A program made the position numbers and the translations under genes. Below the pieces are notes generated by a model, which saw only the letters and a program-made list of their open reading frames with translations, was not told the DNA's origin and did no database searches. Positions 41,821 to 50,701 of a stretch of 64,000 nucleotides of DNA are shown one piece after another (position 1 is the stretch's first letter; each line of letters begins with the position of its first letter). Source of the stretch: Sphingobacterium kitahiroshimense (GTDB taxonomy: Bacteria > Bacteroidota > Bacteroidia > Sphingobacteriales > Sphingobacteriaceae); NCBI RefSeq assembly GCF_025961315.1, contig NZ_JAOQNK010000001.1:5580001-5644000 (forward strand). The letters run 5' to 3'.

Positions 41821-42184
41821 TATTTAAAAATTTATTGTTACACACTTTATTTGTTTTGCAGGATTGAATATTGGTTTATCTGATTATTACCTCATTCCTA
41901 TATTCCTGCATTCCCTTTTGGGTACTTTCCTGCACAGGTATCTGCTTTCATTTTTGCCTTGTCAGGTACATTCTTTGGTAAGTGGCAAACCTTGCAACAG
42001 GTAAATTGCTTTACCGCTTTTATGCTTTTACACTTTTATTGTTTTATGCTTTTAAAACCCTATGCTTTTATTCCAAACCGCTTGTTTGCAAACTTGATTT
42101 TCTTCTCTGTTTAGATACATTTTTTACTACCTGCACTAAAATTATACGGCAAATAAAGCGATTGATTTGCCCGCTGATTGCGGT

Positions 42185-42219
42185 GTGGCAGTGTTTGGCG
42201 TTCAAAGGCAGTGTTTGGC
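42185..42219 (-). promoter_or_regulatory. ICE 35-bp tandem motif, copy C (before traA)
   Basis: The best copy: GTGGCAGTGTTTGGC followed by GTTCAAAGGCAGTGTTTGGC, i.e. GGCAGTGTTTGGC twice with 20-bp periodicity. It lies 365 bp upstream of traA. Confidence 0.7.
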
Positions 42220-42398
42220 ACTGCTATACAATACAATGCTTTCGTAAACAGGGCTTTACTTTGTACAATGATTTTTATTAATGGATTTATGCAAAATTCT
42301 TTTGACAAATCGGAGGGTAACGGGAACGGCATCGAGCCGTTTTTCCCTGTTACATTTAATCCGTCCCGCAGGGCGGATTTTTGTGTTCAACGGAACAC

Positions 42399-42454
42399 GG
42401 CAAGTTGTGTTTTGAGGCACTCGAAACCGAGTTAGTGCCTCAAAACAACTTGCC
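42399..42454. other. oriT: Large inverted repeat, candidate oriT
   Basis: The left arm 42399-42421 (23 nt, begins GGCAAGTTGTG) and right arm 42434-42454 (21 nt) are complementary except for a 2-nt insertion in the left arm; the loop is 12 nt. It lies 67 bp upstream of mobA-mobB. Transfer origins of this class lie next to the relaxase genes and have such repeats by the nick site. The nick cannot be placed by eye. Confidence 0.5.
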
Positions 42455-42520
42455 CTGCTGGGAGCTTAAAAAACGTCTTCCGAAGTCAGCGTTTTTGTGT
42501 GAATTTATAATGGATTAGTG

Positions 42521-42958
42521 ATGAACGAGAACAATAACAAAAAACAGAATAAGGGCGGACGGAGAGCTAAGACCGACCCAAGCATCCACCGCCACGTTTT
42601 CCGCCTTACAGACGAAGAAAATACCAAACTTTTATCGCTTTTTGAAGCATCGGGAATGCCCAATAAAGCAAAGTTTATCATTTCCCTGCTGTTCAATAAG
42701 GAAATGAAATCGGTTAAAATTGACAAGGGAACGGTTGATTTTTATATGCGATTGACCTCGTTTCACAGCCAGTTTCGCTCCATAGGTGTGAATTATAACC
42801 AGATTGTAAAGCTGTTGTACAAGAATTTTTCCGAGAAAAAAGCCGCAGCATTCCTTTACAAATTGGAAAAGCAGACGGCTGAAATGGCGATGCTATGCCA
42901 AAAAATCATTCAGATAACTGAAGAATTTGAAGCAAAACATCTAAAAAAACAGTCTTAG
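42521..42958 (+). CDS. mobA: Mobilisation accessory protein MobA
   Basis: About 145 residues, with RRAKTDPSIHRHVFRLTDEENTKLLSLFEASG as an N-terminal ribbon-helix-helix-like DNA-binding part and the conserved SIGVNYNQIVKLLYKNF motif typical of relaxosome accessory proteins. I chose the ATG at 42521 over a GTG at 42518. It ends 2 bp before the relaxase gene. It would bind oriT and help the relaxase nick. Confidence 0.9.
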   Translation: MNENNNKKQNKGGRRAKTDPSIHRHVFRLTDEENTKLLSLFEASGMPNKAKFIISLLFNKEMKSVKIDKGTVDFYMRLTSFHSQFRSIGVNYNQIVKLLYKNFSEKKAAAFLYKLEKQTAEMAMLCQKIIQITEEFEAKHLKKQS

Positions 42959-42960
42959 AA

Positions 42961-44247
42961 ATGATAGCGAAAATCGGAAGAAGGGAAAATTTATACGGAG
43001 CTTTGGCTTACAATCAGCTCAAAGTAGAGAATGAAAACGGACAGATTTTGTTTGCCAATAAGATGATTGAAACTGCCAACGGTCAATATTCCGTTGCACA
43101 ATTAGCCCAATCTTTTGTGCCTTACCTGATAGCCAACCGCAATACCGAAAAACATACGTTGCATATTTCGCTCAACCCTGACCCGAATGATAAGGTAAGC
43201 GATGATAAGTTCAGGGAAATGGCAGAAGAATATATGAAGGAAATGGGTTACGGCGAACAGCCATTTGTGGTATTTAAACATACTGATATTGACCGAAGCC
43301 ATATTCATATTGTATCAGTTTGCGTGGACGAAGATGGCAAAAAAATTTCAGACAAATTCGAGAAAATGCGGTCTATGAATATGTGCCGTGAGCTTGAAAG
43401 AAAACACGGATTGATACCCGCAACAGAGAAGGAGCATCGGCAGAACGACAAGGTTTTCCGTCCGGTCGATTATCGTGCAGGCGATATAAAAAGCCAAATC
43501 GCTTCAGTAGTTCGCCACTTACCGAATTATTACAAGTTTCAGACTTTGGGAGAATACAATGCTTTGCTTTCCCTGTTCAATGTTACTATCGAAAAAGTGG
43601 AGGGCGAATTGCAGGGTCAGATACGGCAGGGTTTATTATACATTCCGTTAAATGACAAAGGAGAAAGAACCGGACATCCATTCAAGGCTTCGCTTTTCGG
43701 AAAAAACGCAGGGCTGCCGACTTTGGAATTGCATTTTGCAAAAAGCAAAGAGGCTTTAAAAGACCACCCGGCAAAGCCAACCATTAAAGCTGCCGTTACC
43801 GTTGCCCTGCAATCAACAAATGATGAGCAGGGTTTTAAAAAGCTGTTAGGCGAACAAGGCATTAACGTAGTGGTGCGAAGGAATGATACAGGGCGTATTT
43901 ACGGAATGACATTTATAGACCACAATTCTAAAGCGGTTTGGAACGGTTCACGGTTGAGCAAGGAACTTTCTGCCAATGCCCTTAATGATTATTGGAACAA
44001 TAACATCAAACCGGAGATTAAAGAGCCCGTTGAATTACAACCGAAAAGATCTACTTCAAATGATGCAAATCTTCCTGAGGAAGAACCACATCATTTGTTC
44101 GACTTCTTAAATACTGAAAAGCGCGAAGACGGTTTGATTGAAGCATTGGGCGGTTTGCTTCCCGAAGCACAGGGCGAGGATTATGAGGAACAGGATTTTG
44201 CCAATAAAATGAAGAAAAAAAGAAAACGCCAAAAAGGTCAGCGATAA
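42961..44247 (+). CDS. mobB: Relaxase MobB
   Basis: A 428-residue relaxase/mobilisation nuclease: N-terminal NLYGALAYNQLK with the candidate nucleophile tyrosine, HTLHISLNPDP (about 61-71) and metal-binding histidines in DRSHIHIVSVCVDEDGKKISDKF (about 110-132). The C-terminus is highly charged. It nicks oriT and pilots the strand to the coupling protein MobC. Confidence 0.94.
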   Translation: MIAKIGRRENLYGALAYNQLKVENENGQILFANKMIETANGQYSVAQLAQSFVPYLIANRNTEKHTLHISLNPDPNDKVSDDKFREMAEEYMKEMGYGEQPFVVFKHTDIDRSHIHIVSVCVDEDGKKISDKFEKMRSMNMCRELERKHGLIPATEKEHRQNDKVFRPVDYRAGDIKSQIASVVRHLPNYYKFQTLGEYNALLSLFNVTIEKVEGELQGQIRQGLLYIPLNDKGERTGHPFKASLFGKNAGLPTLELHFAKSKEALKDHPAKPTIKAAVTVALQSTNDEQGFKKLLGEQGINVVVRRNDTGRIYGMTFIDHNSKAVWNGSRLSKELSANALNDYWNNNIKPEIKEPVELQPKRSTSNDANLPEEEPHHLFDFLNTEKREDGLIEALGGLLPEAQGEDYEEQDFANKMKKKRKRQKGQR

Positions 44248-44349
44248 CACAATCAGCCAAATACTGCCATGCACCGCCAATGCCTGCCATATCCTTACAG
44301 CCAATATTTATAGCGTTTAAATTCACGCCCGAACATTAAAATTAAAACA

Positions 44350-46350
44350 ATGCAGGGAGAAGACGATTTAAGAGGACTGGCCAAGATAATGGCTTTTATG
44401 CGGGCAGTAAGTATCCTTTTGGTACTGATGCACCTTTATTGGTTCTGCTACGGTTTCTTTATGGAACGTGGTTGGACGTTGGAAGTAATCAACAAAATAT
44501 TAGGCAATTTTCAGCGTACCGCCGGACTGTTTTCGCACACTTTATATACCAAAGCATTTGCTTTGGCATTGCTAGCTTTGAGCTGTCTGGGAACCAAAGG
44601 CGTAAAAAATGAAAAAATAACATGGCCTAAAATTTACGTGGCTTTGGGTATTGGATTTGTGTTGTTCTTTCTGAATACGCCATTGTTAAAACTATCTCCG
44701 GTAATAGGCACATTTTTTTATATCCTTACTATCTCGTTAGGTTATATTGCCTTGTTGATGGCAGGTGTATGGATGAGCCGGCTGCTCCGTACTAACCTTA
44801 TGGACGATGTTTTCAATAATGAAAACGAGAGCTTTCAGCAGGAAACTAAGCTGATGGAAAACGAATATTCTGTCAATCTCCCTACCAGGTTTTATTACAA
44901 AGGAAAATGGAACAACGGTTGGATAAACATTGTAAATCCCTTTAGGGCATCAATCGTACTTGGTACTCCGGGTTCAGGAAAATCCTATGCAATCGTAAAT
45001 AATTACATCAAGCAACAAATTGAGAAAGGCTTCTCAATGTACATATACGATTTCAAGTTTGACGACCTTTCCACCATTGCCTACAATCATTTATTGAAGC
45101 ATCAGGATAAATACGAAGTTCAACCCAAATTTTACGTCATCAACTTTGACGATCCACGTAAGAGCCACCGTTGCAATCCGCTCAATCCCGATTTTATGAC
45201 GGACATATCCGATGCTTACGAAGCAGCTTATACCATAATGCTGAACCTCAATCGAAGTTGGATACTGAAGCAAGGCGATTTTTTCGTGGAAAGCCCAATT
45301 ATCTTATTGGCGGCAATTATTTGGTATCTGAAAATCTACGAAGACGGTAAGTATTGTACATTCCCACACGCCATTGAATTGCTTAACAAAAAGTATTCTG
45401 ATGTTTTCACCATTCTCACTTCTTATCCCGATTTGGAAAACTATTTGTCGCCATTTATGGATGCGTGGCAAGGTGGGGCACAAGACCAACTACAGGGACA
45501 AATTGCATCGGCGAAAATTCCTTTATCAAGAATGATTTCTCCACAGTTGTACTGGGTAATGACTGGCGATGATTTTTCTTTAGATATTAACAATCCGAAA
45601 GAGCCAAAGATTTTGTGTGTTGGTAATAATCCCGACCGTCAAAATATTTATTCCGCAGCTTTGGGTTTGTATAATTCAAGGATTGTAAAGCTCATCAACA
45701 AAAAAGGGCAATTAAAGAGTTCGGTTATTATAGATGAGTTGCCGACAATTTACTTCAGAGGACTGGATAATTTGATTGCAACAGCAAGAAGCAATAAAGT
45801 GGCGGTTTGTTTGGGTTTTCAAGATTTCTCGCAATTAACCCGTGATTACGGCGATAAGGAAAGTAAGGTAATCCAAAATACGGTAGGCAATATTTTCAGC
45901 GGTCAAGTGGTTGGCGAAACTGCAAAAAGTCTTTCGGAACGCTTCGGAAAAGTTTTGCAGAAACGCCAAAGTGTATCCATCAATAGAAATGATACATCAA
46001 CTTCCATTTCTACACAATTAGACAGTTTGATACCTGCATCAAAAATCTCTACCCTTACACAAGGTCTTTTTGTAGGTTCTGTGTCGGATAATTTTGACGA
46101 ACGTATTGAACAGAAAATCTTTCACGCTGAAATTGTAGTAGATAACGAAAAAGTGACTACCGAAACAAAAGCTTATCAGAAGTTACCACAAATTTTATCT
46201 TTCGTAAATGAACAAGGCGAGGATAAGATGAAGCAAGAAATTGAAGCCAATTACAAGCAGATTAAAGTGGATATTGTGCAGATTATCACCGCGGAATTGG
46301 AACGTATTAAGAATGACCCGAACTTACAGCATTTGGTGCAAAAAGAATAA
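44350..46350 (+). CDS. mobC: Type IV coupling protein MobC (YWFCY/TraG-VirD4 type)
   Basis: A 666-residue coupling ATPase. The N-terminus has the YWFCYGFF signature and about four membrane helices (to about residue 150). The motor has Walker A VLGTPGSGKSYAIVNN (about 204-219) and Walker B SSVIIDELPTIYF (about 457-469), followed by a helical C-terminal part ending LQHLVQKE. A second, decayed copy of that 3' end is found at 50029-50056. Confidence 0.96.
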   Translation: MQGEDDLRGLAKIMAFMRAVSILLVLMHLYWFCYGFFMERGWTLEVINKILGNFQRTAGLFSHTLYTKAFALALLALSCLGTKGVKNEKITWPKIYVALGIGFVLFFLNTPLLKLSPVIGTFFYILTISLGYIALLMAGVWMSRLLRTNLMDDVFNNENESFQQETKLMENEYSVNLPTRFYYKGKWNNGWINIVNPFRASIVLGTPGSGKSYAIVNNYIKQQIEKGFSMYIYDFKFDDLSTIAYNHLLKHQDKYEVQPKFYVINFDDPRKSHRCNPLNPDFMTDISDAYEAAYTIMLNLNRSWILKQGDFFVESPIILLAAIIWYLKIYEDGKYCTFPHAIELLNKKYSDVFTILTSYPDLENYLSPFMDAWQGGAQDQLQGQIASAKIPLSRMISPQLYWVMTGDDFSLDINNPKEPKILCVGNNPDRQNIYSAALGLYNSRIVKLINKKGQLKSSVIIDELPTIYFRGLDNLIATARSNKVAVCLGFQDFSQLTRDYGDKESKVIQNTVGNIFSGQVVGETAKSLSERFGKVLQKRQSVSINRNDTSTSISTQLDSLIPASKISTLTQGLFVGSVSDNFDERIEQKIFHAEIVVDNEKVTTETKAYQKLPQILSFVNEQGEDKMKQEIEANYKQIKVDIVQIITAELERIKNDPNLQHLVQKE

Positions 46351-46357
46351 TTAATCC

Positions 46358-46444
46358 ATGAAGTTAGATCAATCAAAATTTGAAGTAATTGATGACAATA
46401 AAAGCAGGATTATCAACATAATCATTGATTTGGTACACCCTTAG
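46358..46444 (+). pseudogene. Short coding remnant after mobC
   Basis: A 28-codon frame MKLDQSKFEVIDDNKSRI... ending TAG, 7 bp after mobC. It looks like the N-terminus of a lost gene cut by cargo insertion. The remaining 150 bp up to the hydrolase holds another 40-codon frame of unclear status (46450-46572). Confidence 0.35.
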
Positions 46445-46591
46445 GACAAGGATGCTAATTCCCCAGCTTTCAACTAAAAATGAACTAAACTTTCCGCTGG
46501 TTATCAAAATGGTATATCTTGTAGTCTTTTTGGTAGCACCTAATTTTGAGTACCATTGTAATTTTGCTTTATAACAAATACGTAAAATATT

Positions 46592-47137
46592 ATGAGTAAA
46601 CAAGCATTAATTATAATTGACATTCAAAATGATTATTTCGAAAATGGAGCTTTACCTTTAGTCAATCCGATACAAGCAAGTATTAACGCAAGTAAAGTTC
46701 TGGAACACTTTAGGGCAAAGAATTTACCGATTGCACACATTCAACACGTAAGCCCAAATGGTGCACCATTTATGGCTTTGGGTACAAATGGTGTTGAAAT
46801 CCATGAAAATGTAAAACCACTTGATGGAGAAAAAGTATTTAAAAAAAACTACCCAAATAGTTTCAGAGGAACAGGTCTTTTAGATTATTTAAAAAAAAAT
46901 GACGTAACTGAAGTCGTAATCACTGGGATGATGACGCATATGTGTGTTGATGCCACTACTAGAGCCGCATTTGACTTTGAATATAAATGTATTGTAATTG
47001 ATGATGCTTGTGCTTCTCGTGACCTTGAAATTAACGGAAAAACTGTAAAAGCAGAAGATGTGCATAATGCATTTCTTGCCGCATTAGCATTCTTTTACGC
47101 TGAAATAAAGAATACAGAAGAATTTCTATCAGTCTAA
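46592..47137 (+). CDS. Isochorismatase-family cysteine hydrolase
   Basis: A 181-residue protein with the complete triad of the family: D10 in ALIIIDIQNDY, a lysine in EKVFKKNYPNSF (K84 or K85) and nucleophile C118 in TGMMTHMCVDATTRAA. The substrate may be an amide or isochorismate-like compound and cannot be told. It is the first intact cargo gene behind mobC. A TAATTTTG element at 46559-46566 could be its promoter, though no well-spaced TTG is seen. Confidence 0.92.
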   Translation: MSKQALIIIDIQNDYFENGALPLVNPIQASINASKVLEHFRAKNLPIAHIQHVSPNGAPFMALGTNGVEIHENVKPLDGEKVFKKNYPNSFRGTGLLDYLKKNDVTEVVITGMMTHMCVDATTRAAFDFEYKCIVIDDACASRDLEINGKTVKAEDVHNAFLAALAFFYAEIKNTEEFLSV

Positions 47138-47299
47138 ATAGATAAGTGGGGATTAAAAAATGATCCTACAATGCCTCCAGAAAAGATTAACCTTTTTGGA
47201 GGCATTGCAATCCCTGTAGAGCATAGAAACACTGTAAAAATTGTTCGAAAAGAAATAACAAAAGAACTTGTGAAAGTAATAAAAATTTAAAAAAATAGC

Positions 47300-48139
47300 A
47301 TGAAAAAAATAATTCTAGGAATGGCATTTACGATGTTATCTGCCTTTTCATTTGCACAAATCAATCCAGATACAAAACAGAGTGTTCAGCTCATTAGAAA
47401 TGCAACATTGTTGATTGAGTATGGCGGAAAAAAAATTTTGGTTGACCCAATGTTTTCGCCAAAAGGAACAATTGATTCTTGGGCTGGAATTCAAAAAAAT
47501 CCTACAGTTGAATTAAAAATTCCGATTGAAGAAATCGTTAAAGATGTTGATTTGGTACTTGTGAGCCACTCCCACGAAGATCATTTTGATAAATTTGCAA
47601 GTCAAAATCTGGACAAATCCATCGATTTGATTATGCAGCCTGCCGATATAGATTTTTTCAAAAAAGAAAATTTTACCAATGCAGCTGCATTAGAGGGTAG
47701 TAAAGTATGGGATGGTATAACTATCCATCGAACAGAGGGACAACACGGAAGCGGTGAGGTATTGAAAATGATGGGCAAAACCTCAGGATTTGTATTGCAA
47801 GCAGAAAATCAACCAACGGTTTATATTGTAGGAGATGCTATCTGGACAGAAGATATCAAAAAGACTATTAAAAAATTTAAGCCTGACTATATCATTGTAA
47901 ATTCCGGAGGGGCACTTGTCCAAGGATTTGAAAACTTACCCATTATTATGGATGAAGCGCAAACAATGGAATTGATAAAAAACAGTGGAAAAGCAAAAGT
48001 TATTGCTGTTCATATGGAAGCGTTGGATCACTGCCGCACAACCAGAAGTTCTTTAAAAAAGAAAGCAACCGAATTGAAAATCGGTACAGATAAGCTGATG
48101 ATTCCAGAAGATGGAGAAATGATTAAACTGTCTAATTAA
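47300..48139 (+). CDS. Exported MBL-fold metallo-hydrolase (UlaG-like)
   Basis: A 279-residue protein with signal peptide (MKKIILGMAFTMLSAFSFAQ) and a metallo-beta-lactamase fold: H90, H92, D94, H95 in VSHSHEDHFDKF, the metal-bridging Asp in VYIVGDAIWTED, and His in VIAVHMEALDHC. It resembles the UlaG/YtkL group rather than true beta-lactamases (DPMFSPKG and the FENLPIIMDEAQTMEL segment). The substrate is unknown; it acts in the periplasm. Confidence 0.9.
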   Translation: MKKIILGMAFTMLSAFSFAQINPDTKQSVQLIRNATLLIEYGGKKILVDPMFSPKGTIDSWAGIQKNPTVELKIPIEEIVKDVDLVLVSHSHEDHFDKFASQNLDKSIDLIMQPADIDFFKKENFTNAAALEGSKVWDGITIHRTEGQHGSGEVLKMMGKTSGFVLQAENQPTVYIVGDAIWTEDIKKTIKKFKPDYIIVNSGGALVQGFENLPIIMDEAQTMELIKNSGKAKVIAVHMEALDHCRTTRSSLKKKATELKIGTDKLMIPEDGEMIKLSN

Positions 48140-48158
48140 ACTGCAAGTGATAATTAGA

Positions 48159-48200
48159 AAATCCTAAAACTATTGAATTCATTAGTTTTAGGATTTTTTA
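48159..48200 (+). terminator. Terminator after the MBL hydrolase gene
   Basis: AAATCCTAAAACT (48159-48171) pairs with AGTTTTAGGATTT (48184-48196), followed by T residues. Confidence 0.85.
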
Positions 48201-48379
48201 TTTTATAAATTTTGCTTGAAGTTCCAATATTGAAACATATAATAAAAGACAGCCACTACTGATGATAAAGATTTACAAAAAGCAATTGAGGAAGCGTTTA
48301 GTCTTATCTCTAGAATTGTTTGCAGAGAATTGCATGAAAATTAGCAACGATAATAAGTGAAGAACGAATACCAAAAAAA

Positions 48380-49006
48380 ATGTTGAATAATCAAGAGACT
48401 TCAAAAGAGCAATCACGTGCAAATAGATTTTGGCAATACTTAAAGAAAAATATATTTACGGTATTGATGGTGATAATTATAGGGGCAATGCTTTTTAGCC
48501 CAGATACGAAATCATTCGTGCTCCGGCAATTAATGGTAACAGGGATTTTTAATGCGAGTATTGACAAAAAAGATGGACATGCAACAAGCCAAATTAATAC
48601 AGATTTTGAGTTTGTGGACGAAAAAGGAAATGTTCAAAACACTTCATCATTAAGAGGCAAGGTAGTGTTTATCAATTTTTGGGCATCGTGGTGTCCGCCT
48701 TGTCGGGCTGAATTTCCGTCTATAGAAGTACTTTATTCCAAATTCAAAAACAATCCAAATGTATTCTTTTTAACCATCAACGAGGGCAGTGATCTTTCTT
48801 TAGCAAAAGCTTATCTGAACAATGAAAAGTTTACCATTCCTTTTTATCAATCCAGCGGTAATGTCCCTTCAGAAATATTTGCTGGATCATTGCCTACAAC
48901 GGTTATATTGGATAAAAATGGGAAAATAAGATTTCACGAAACTGGTTTTGCTAACTACGCATCAGATAAATTCGTGAAGCAGATGGAGGAATTGATAAGG
49001 GAATAG
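48380..49006 (+). CDS. TlpA-like membrane-anchored thioredoxin
   Basis: A 208-residue protein with an N-terminal membrane anchor (about 26-40) and a TlpA/ResA-like domain: VVFINFWASWCPPCRAEFPS with C105 and C108, and the cis-proline region AGSLPTTVILD. It would reduce disulphides or resist oxidants in the periplasm. The 240 bp before it holds a small coding-like remnant (about 48265-48345) but no gene. Confidence 0.92.
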   Translation: MLNNQETSKEQSRANRFWQYLKKNIFTVLMVIIIGAMLFSPDTKSFVLRQLMVTGIFNASIDKKDGHATSQINTDFEFVDEKGNVQNTSSLRGKVVFINFWASWCPPCRAEFPSIEVLYSKFKNNPNVFFLTINEGSDLSLAKAYLNNEKFTIPFYQSSGNVPSEIFAGSLPTTVILDKNGKIRFHETGFANYASDKFVKQMEELIRE

Positions 49007-49033
49007 AAACTACGAACTCAATGAGGTACCATT

Positions 49034-49066
49034 TTGATAATTTTTTTGCAGAAATAATTATCTTTG
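49034..49066 (+). promoter_or_regulatory. Promoter of the first AraC gene
   Basis: TTG at 49034-49036, 22 bp, then TATCTTTG at 49059-49066. It gives a leader of about 65 nt to the TTG-initiated gene at 49137. Confidence 0.55.
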
Positions 49067-49136
49067 TATCGATAAAAATGTACAAATGAAATGATGTGAT
49101 TTCGTTTTTAATTTTAATAATTAAAGAAAAAAATAG

Positions 49137-50009
49137 TTGAAAACAATAAAATTTGATAAGACTGAATGCGGGGTAGATTTTCTCCTCAACGTACTTCCAT
49201 CTGATGAAATCGGAGATACATATCTTGATCAAAAACTGTTTAATACAGATTATTTTGAAATTGTTTTTATAAAGAAAGGGAGCGGTCAGCTTACACTCAA
49301 CTACCAAAAAATAAATATAGAGGACAACAGTATTATTTTTATTTCCCCTTTTCAAAAACGCCAATGGAACCTCAATAAAGATAATCTGGAATTTACGTCC
49401 TTGGTTTTTCAAGAAGATTTTCTAAATGAATTTTTCTCTGATAAACTTTTCACTTACCGTTTATCTTATTTCTATCAGTTAGAATTCCCTTTAAATATGC
49501 AGGTCGAGAAAGAAAGCATAGGTATGTATTGTGTTTTGTTATCAGAGATTAAAGCAGAATTGCGGAAAACCAGAATAGACAGTGTGCATATCATCCGCTC
49601 CCTAATCTATTACCTTTTACAAAAATTGAACAGAGTGTACGCCGAAAAGCACCAATTATCATTAAAAAATCACGACTCAAATTATGCCTTTCAATTCAAA
49701 AAACTAATTGAAACAAATATTGAAAACAAGCAACGGATCAGCGATTATACAGACTTAATGGGCATCAGTCGTATTACGCTAAATAAATCTGTAAAAGACC
49801 AATTCAATGTAACTGCAACTCATTTGTTGAAGCAAAGATTGTTGGTAGAAATAAAAGATTACCTCATCCATTCTGAAATGACCGTTTCTGAAATTGCTCA
49901 TAAACTCAACATTTCAGAACCCAACCATTTGATGCGTTTTTTTAAAAGTCAGACAGGAATGACGACCACCGAATTTTTAGTTGACTATCAGAATGATATC
50001 GTTTCGTAA
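49137..50009 (+). CDS. AraC family transcriptional regulator
   Basis: A 290-residue protein with an N-terminal cupin sensor (GSGQLTLNYQKINIEDNSIIFISP, about 46-69) and two C-terminal HTHs (MGISRITLNKSVKDQFNVT; MTVSEIAHKLNISEPNHLMRFFKSQTG). It uses a TTG start, supported by the promoter at 49034-49066 and the absence of a suitable ATG. It closes the first cargo block (hydrolase, MBL, thioredoxin); targets are unknown. Confidence 0.88.
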   Translation: MKTIKFDKTECGVDFLLNVLPSDEIGDTYLDQKLFNTDYFEIVFIKKGSGQLTLNYQKINIEDNSIIFISPFQKRQWNLNKDNLEFTSLVFQEDFLNEFFSDKLFTYRLSYFYQLEFPLNMQVEKESIGMYCVLLSEIKAELRKTRIDSVHIIRSLIYYLLQKLNRVYAEKHQLSLKNHDSNYAFQFKKLIETNIENKQRISDYTDLMGISRITLNKSVKDQFNVTATHLLKQRLLVEIKDYLIHSEMTVSEIAHKLNISEPNHLMRFFKSQTGMTTTEFLVDYQNDIVS

Positions 50010-50028
50010 TGATTTGGTAGCTCCAAGC

Positions 50029-50127
50029 TTACAACATTTGGTGCCGCAAGAGTAATCAATTCAAAAAAGTGACCGGACTTTCCCCACGCCATTTTAAATA
50101 TATTAAAGGGATAAAAGAAAGCCTTTG
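50029..50127 (+). pseudogene. Scar: second mobC 3' end joined to an AraC C-terminal fragment
   Basis: Positions 50029-50056 read LQHLVPQE-stop and match the mobC 3' end (LQHLVQKE-stop, 46323-46350) at 23 of 28 bases. Directly overlapping, 50052-50127 encodes NQFKKVTGLSPRHFKYIKGI plus KESL and a stop, the end of a lost AraC protein. This marks an older cargo junction behind mobC. Confidence 0.6.
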
Positions 50128-50198
50128 AATGAGCTATAAAACAATAGCACTCTGAAATGAGTGCTATTGTTTTTGATTTCTTTGAACAATACAGGGGG

Positions 50199-50588
50199 TT
50201 ATTTACCCCAAAAGATATCTTCGGCTTCCTGGTCTTCGGAAAACAACCATACCTCTGTAATTTTTCCAGCCTCAATCTCAAACAAATCAAGACCCGCCAT
50301 ATCCATTTTACGGTCATCAATCGTACCGCTGAAACGCAACGGCATTGAGACCAAATTACCATTAACCATTAAGTTTCCGTTGGGCGTTAAGGCAAAAGTT
50401 CCTTTGGAAACTTCCATCATAGCTCCAATCATCTTACCGATTTCGTCCGCCCCTTTTTTCAATCCCGAAAATTGATTGTTTCCGGGCTGATGCCATTGGA
50501 CTTCTTCGCTGAAAAATGAAAACGCAGTTGGCACATCACCTTTACCCAAGGCTTCCGCATAAGCCATTATTACTTCTTTAGCAGTCAT
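50199..50588 (-). CDS. SnoaL-like / NTF2-fold protein
   Basis: A 129-residue NTF2-fold protein: N-terminal helix MTAKEVIMAYAEALGKGD, VQWHQPGNNQFSGLKKGADEIG and C-terminal strands GLDLFEIEAGKITEVWLFSED. Members include small isomerases, hydrolases and binding proteins; the role is unknown. It is divergent from HxlR with overlapping promoters, so it is a likely HxlR target. Confidence 0.88.
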   Translation of the reverse strand: MTAKEVIMAYAEALGKGDVPTAFSFFSEEVQWHQPGNNQFSGLKKGADEIGKMIGAMMEVSKGTFALTPNGNLMVNGNLVSMPLRFSGTIDDRKMDMAGLDLFEIEAGKITEVWLFSEDQEAEDIFWGK

Positions 50589-50612
50589 AATATTTTCTTT
50601 TTTAAATGTTTA

Positions 50613-50676
50613 TTGTACAAAATTATAACATTACCTACCTTTGCACAAGTACTTACTTACACGTTTGGTACTTACT
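50613..50676. promoter_or_regulatory. Overlapping divergent promoters and HxlR operator candidate
   Basis: Plus: TTG 50613-50615, 20 bp, TACCTTTG 50636-50643. Minus: TTG 50648-50646, 20 bp, TAATTTTG 50625-50618. Downstream on plus, GTACTTACT is repeated at 50649-50657 and 50668-50676 (19-bp period). The layout suits one regulator acting on both genes. Confidence 0.65.
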
Positions 50677-50701
50677 AAATAGTTAGAATTACTGATTATC
50701 A

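Larger units (their letters stand above)
41821..42517. other. 697-bp control region between traA and mobA
   Basis: No gene is seen. It contains an AT-rich array of short GCTTTTA/ACTTTTA words (about 42015-42072), a perfect palindrome GTTTGCAAAC (42084-42093), a minus-strand TATAATTTTAGT (42146-42135) also found before DUF1896, the 35-bp motif copy C and the large hairpin near mobA. It looks like a divergent promoter plus transfer-origin region. Confidence 0.6.

Noticed and set aside
42015..42072. Repeated GCTTTTA-like words, considered as CRISPR or iterons
   Set aside because: Units are 7-9 bp with irregular spacing and no spacers; no cas or rep gene nearby. Kept only as part of the control region.
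46373..46603. 76-codon minus-strand frame after mobC
   Set aside because: Lies in a scar region, overlaps the hydrolase start, and has no recognisable features.
49988..50362. 124-codon minus-strand frame
   Set aside because: Runs partly over the SnoaL-like gene in another frame and over the AraC remnant; composition does not look coding.
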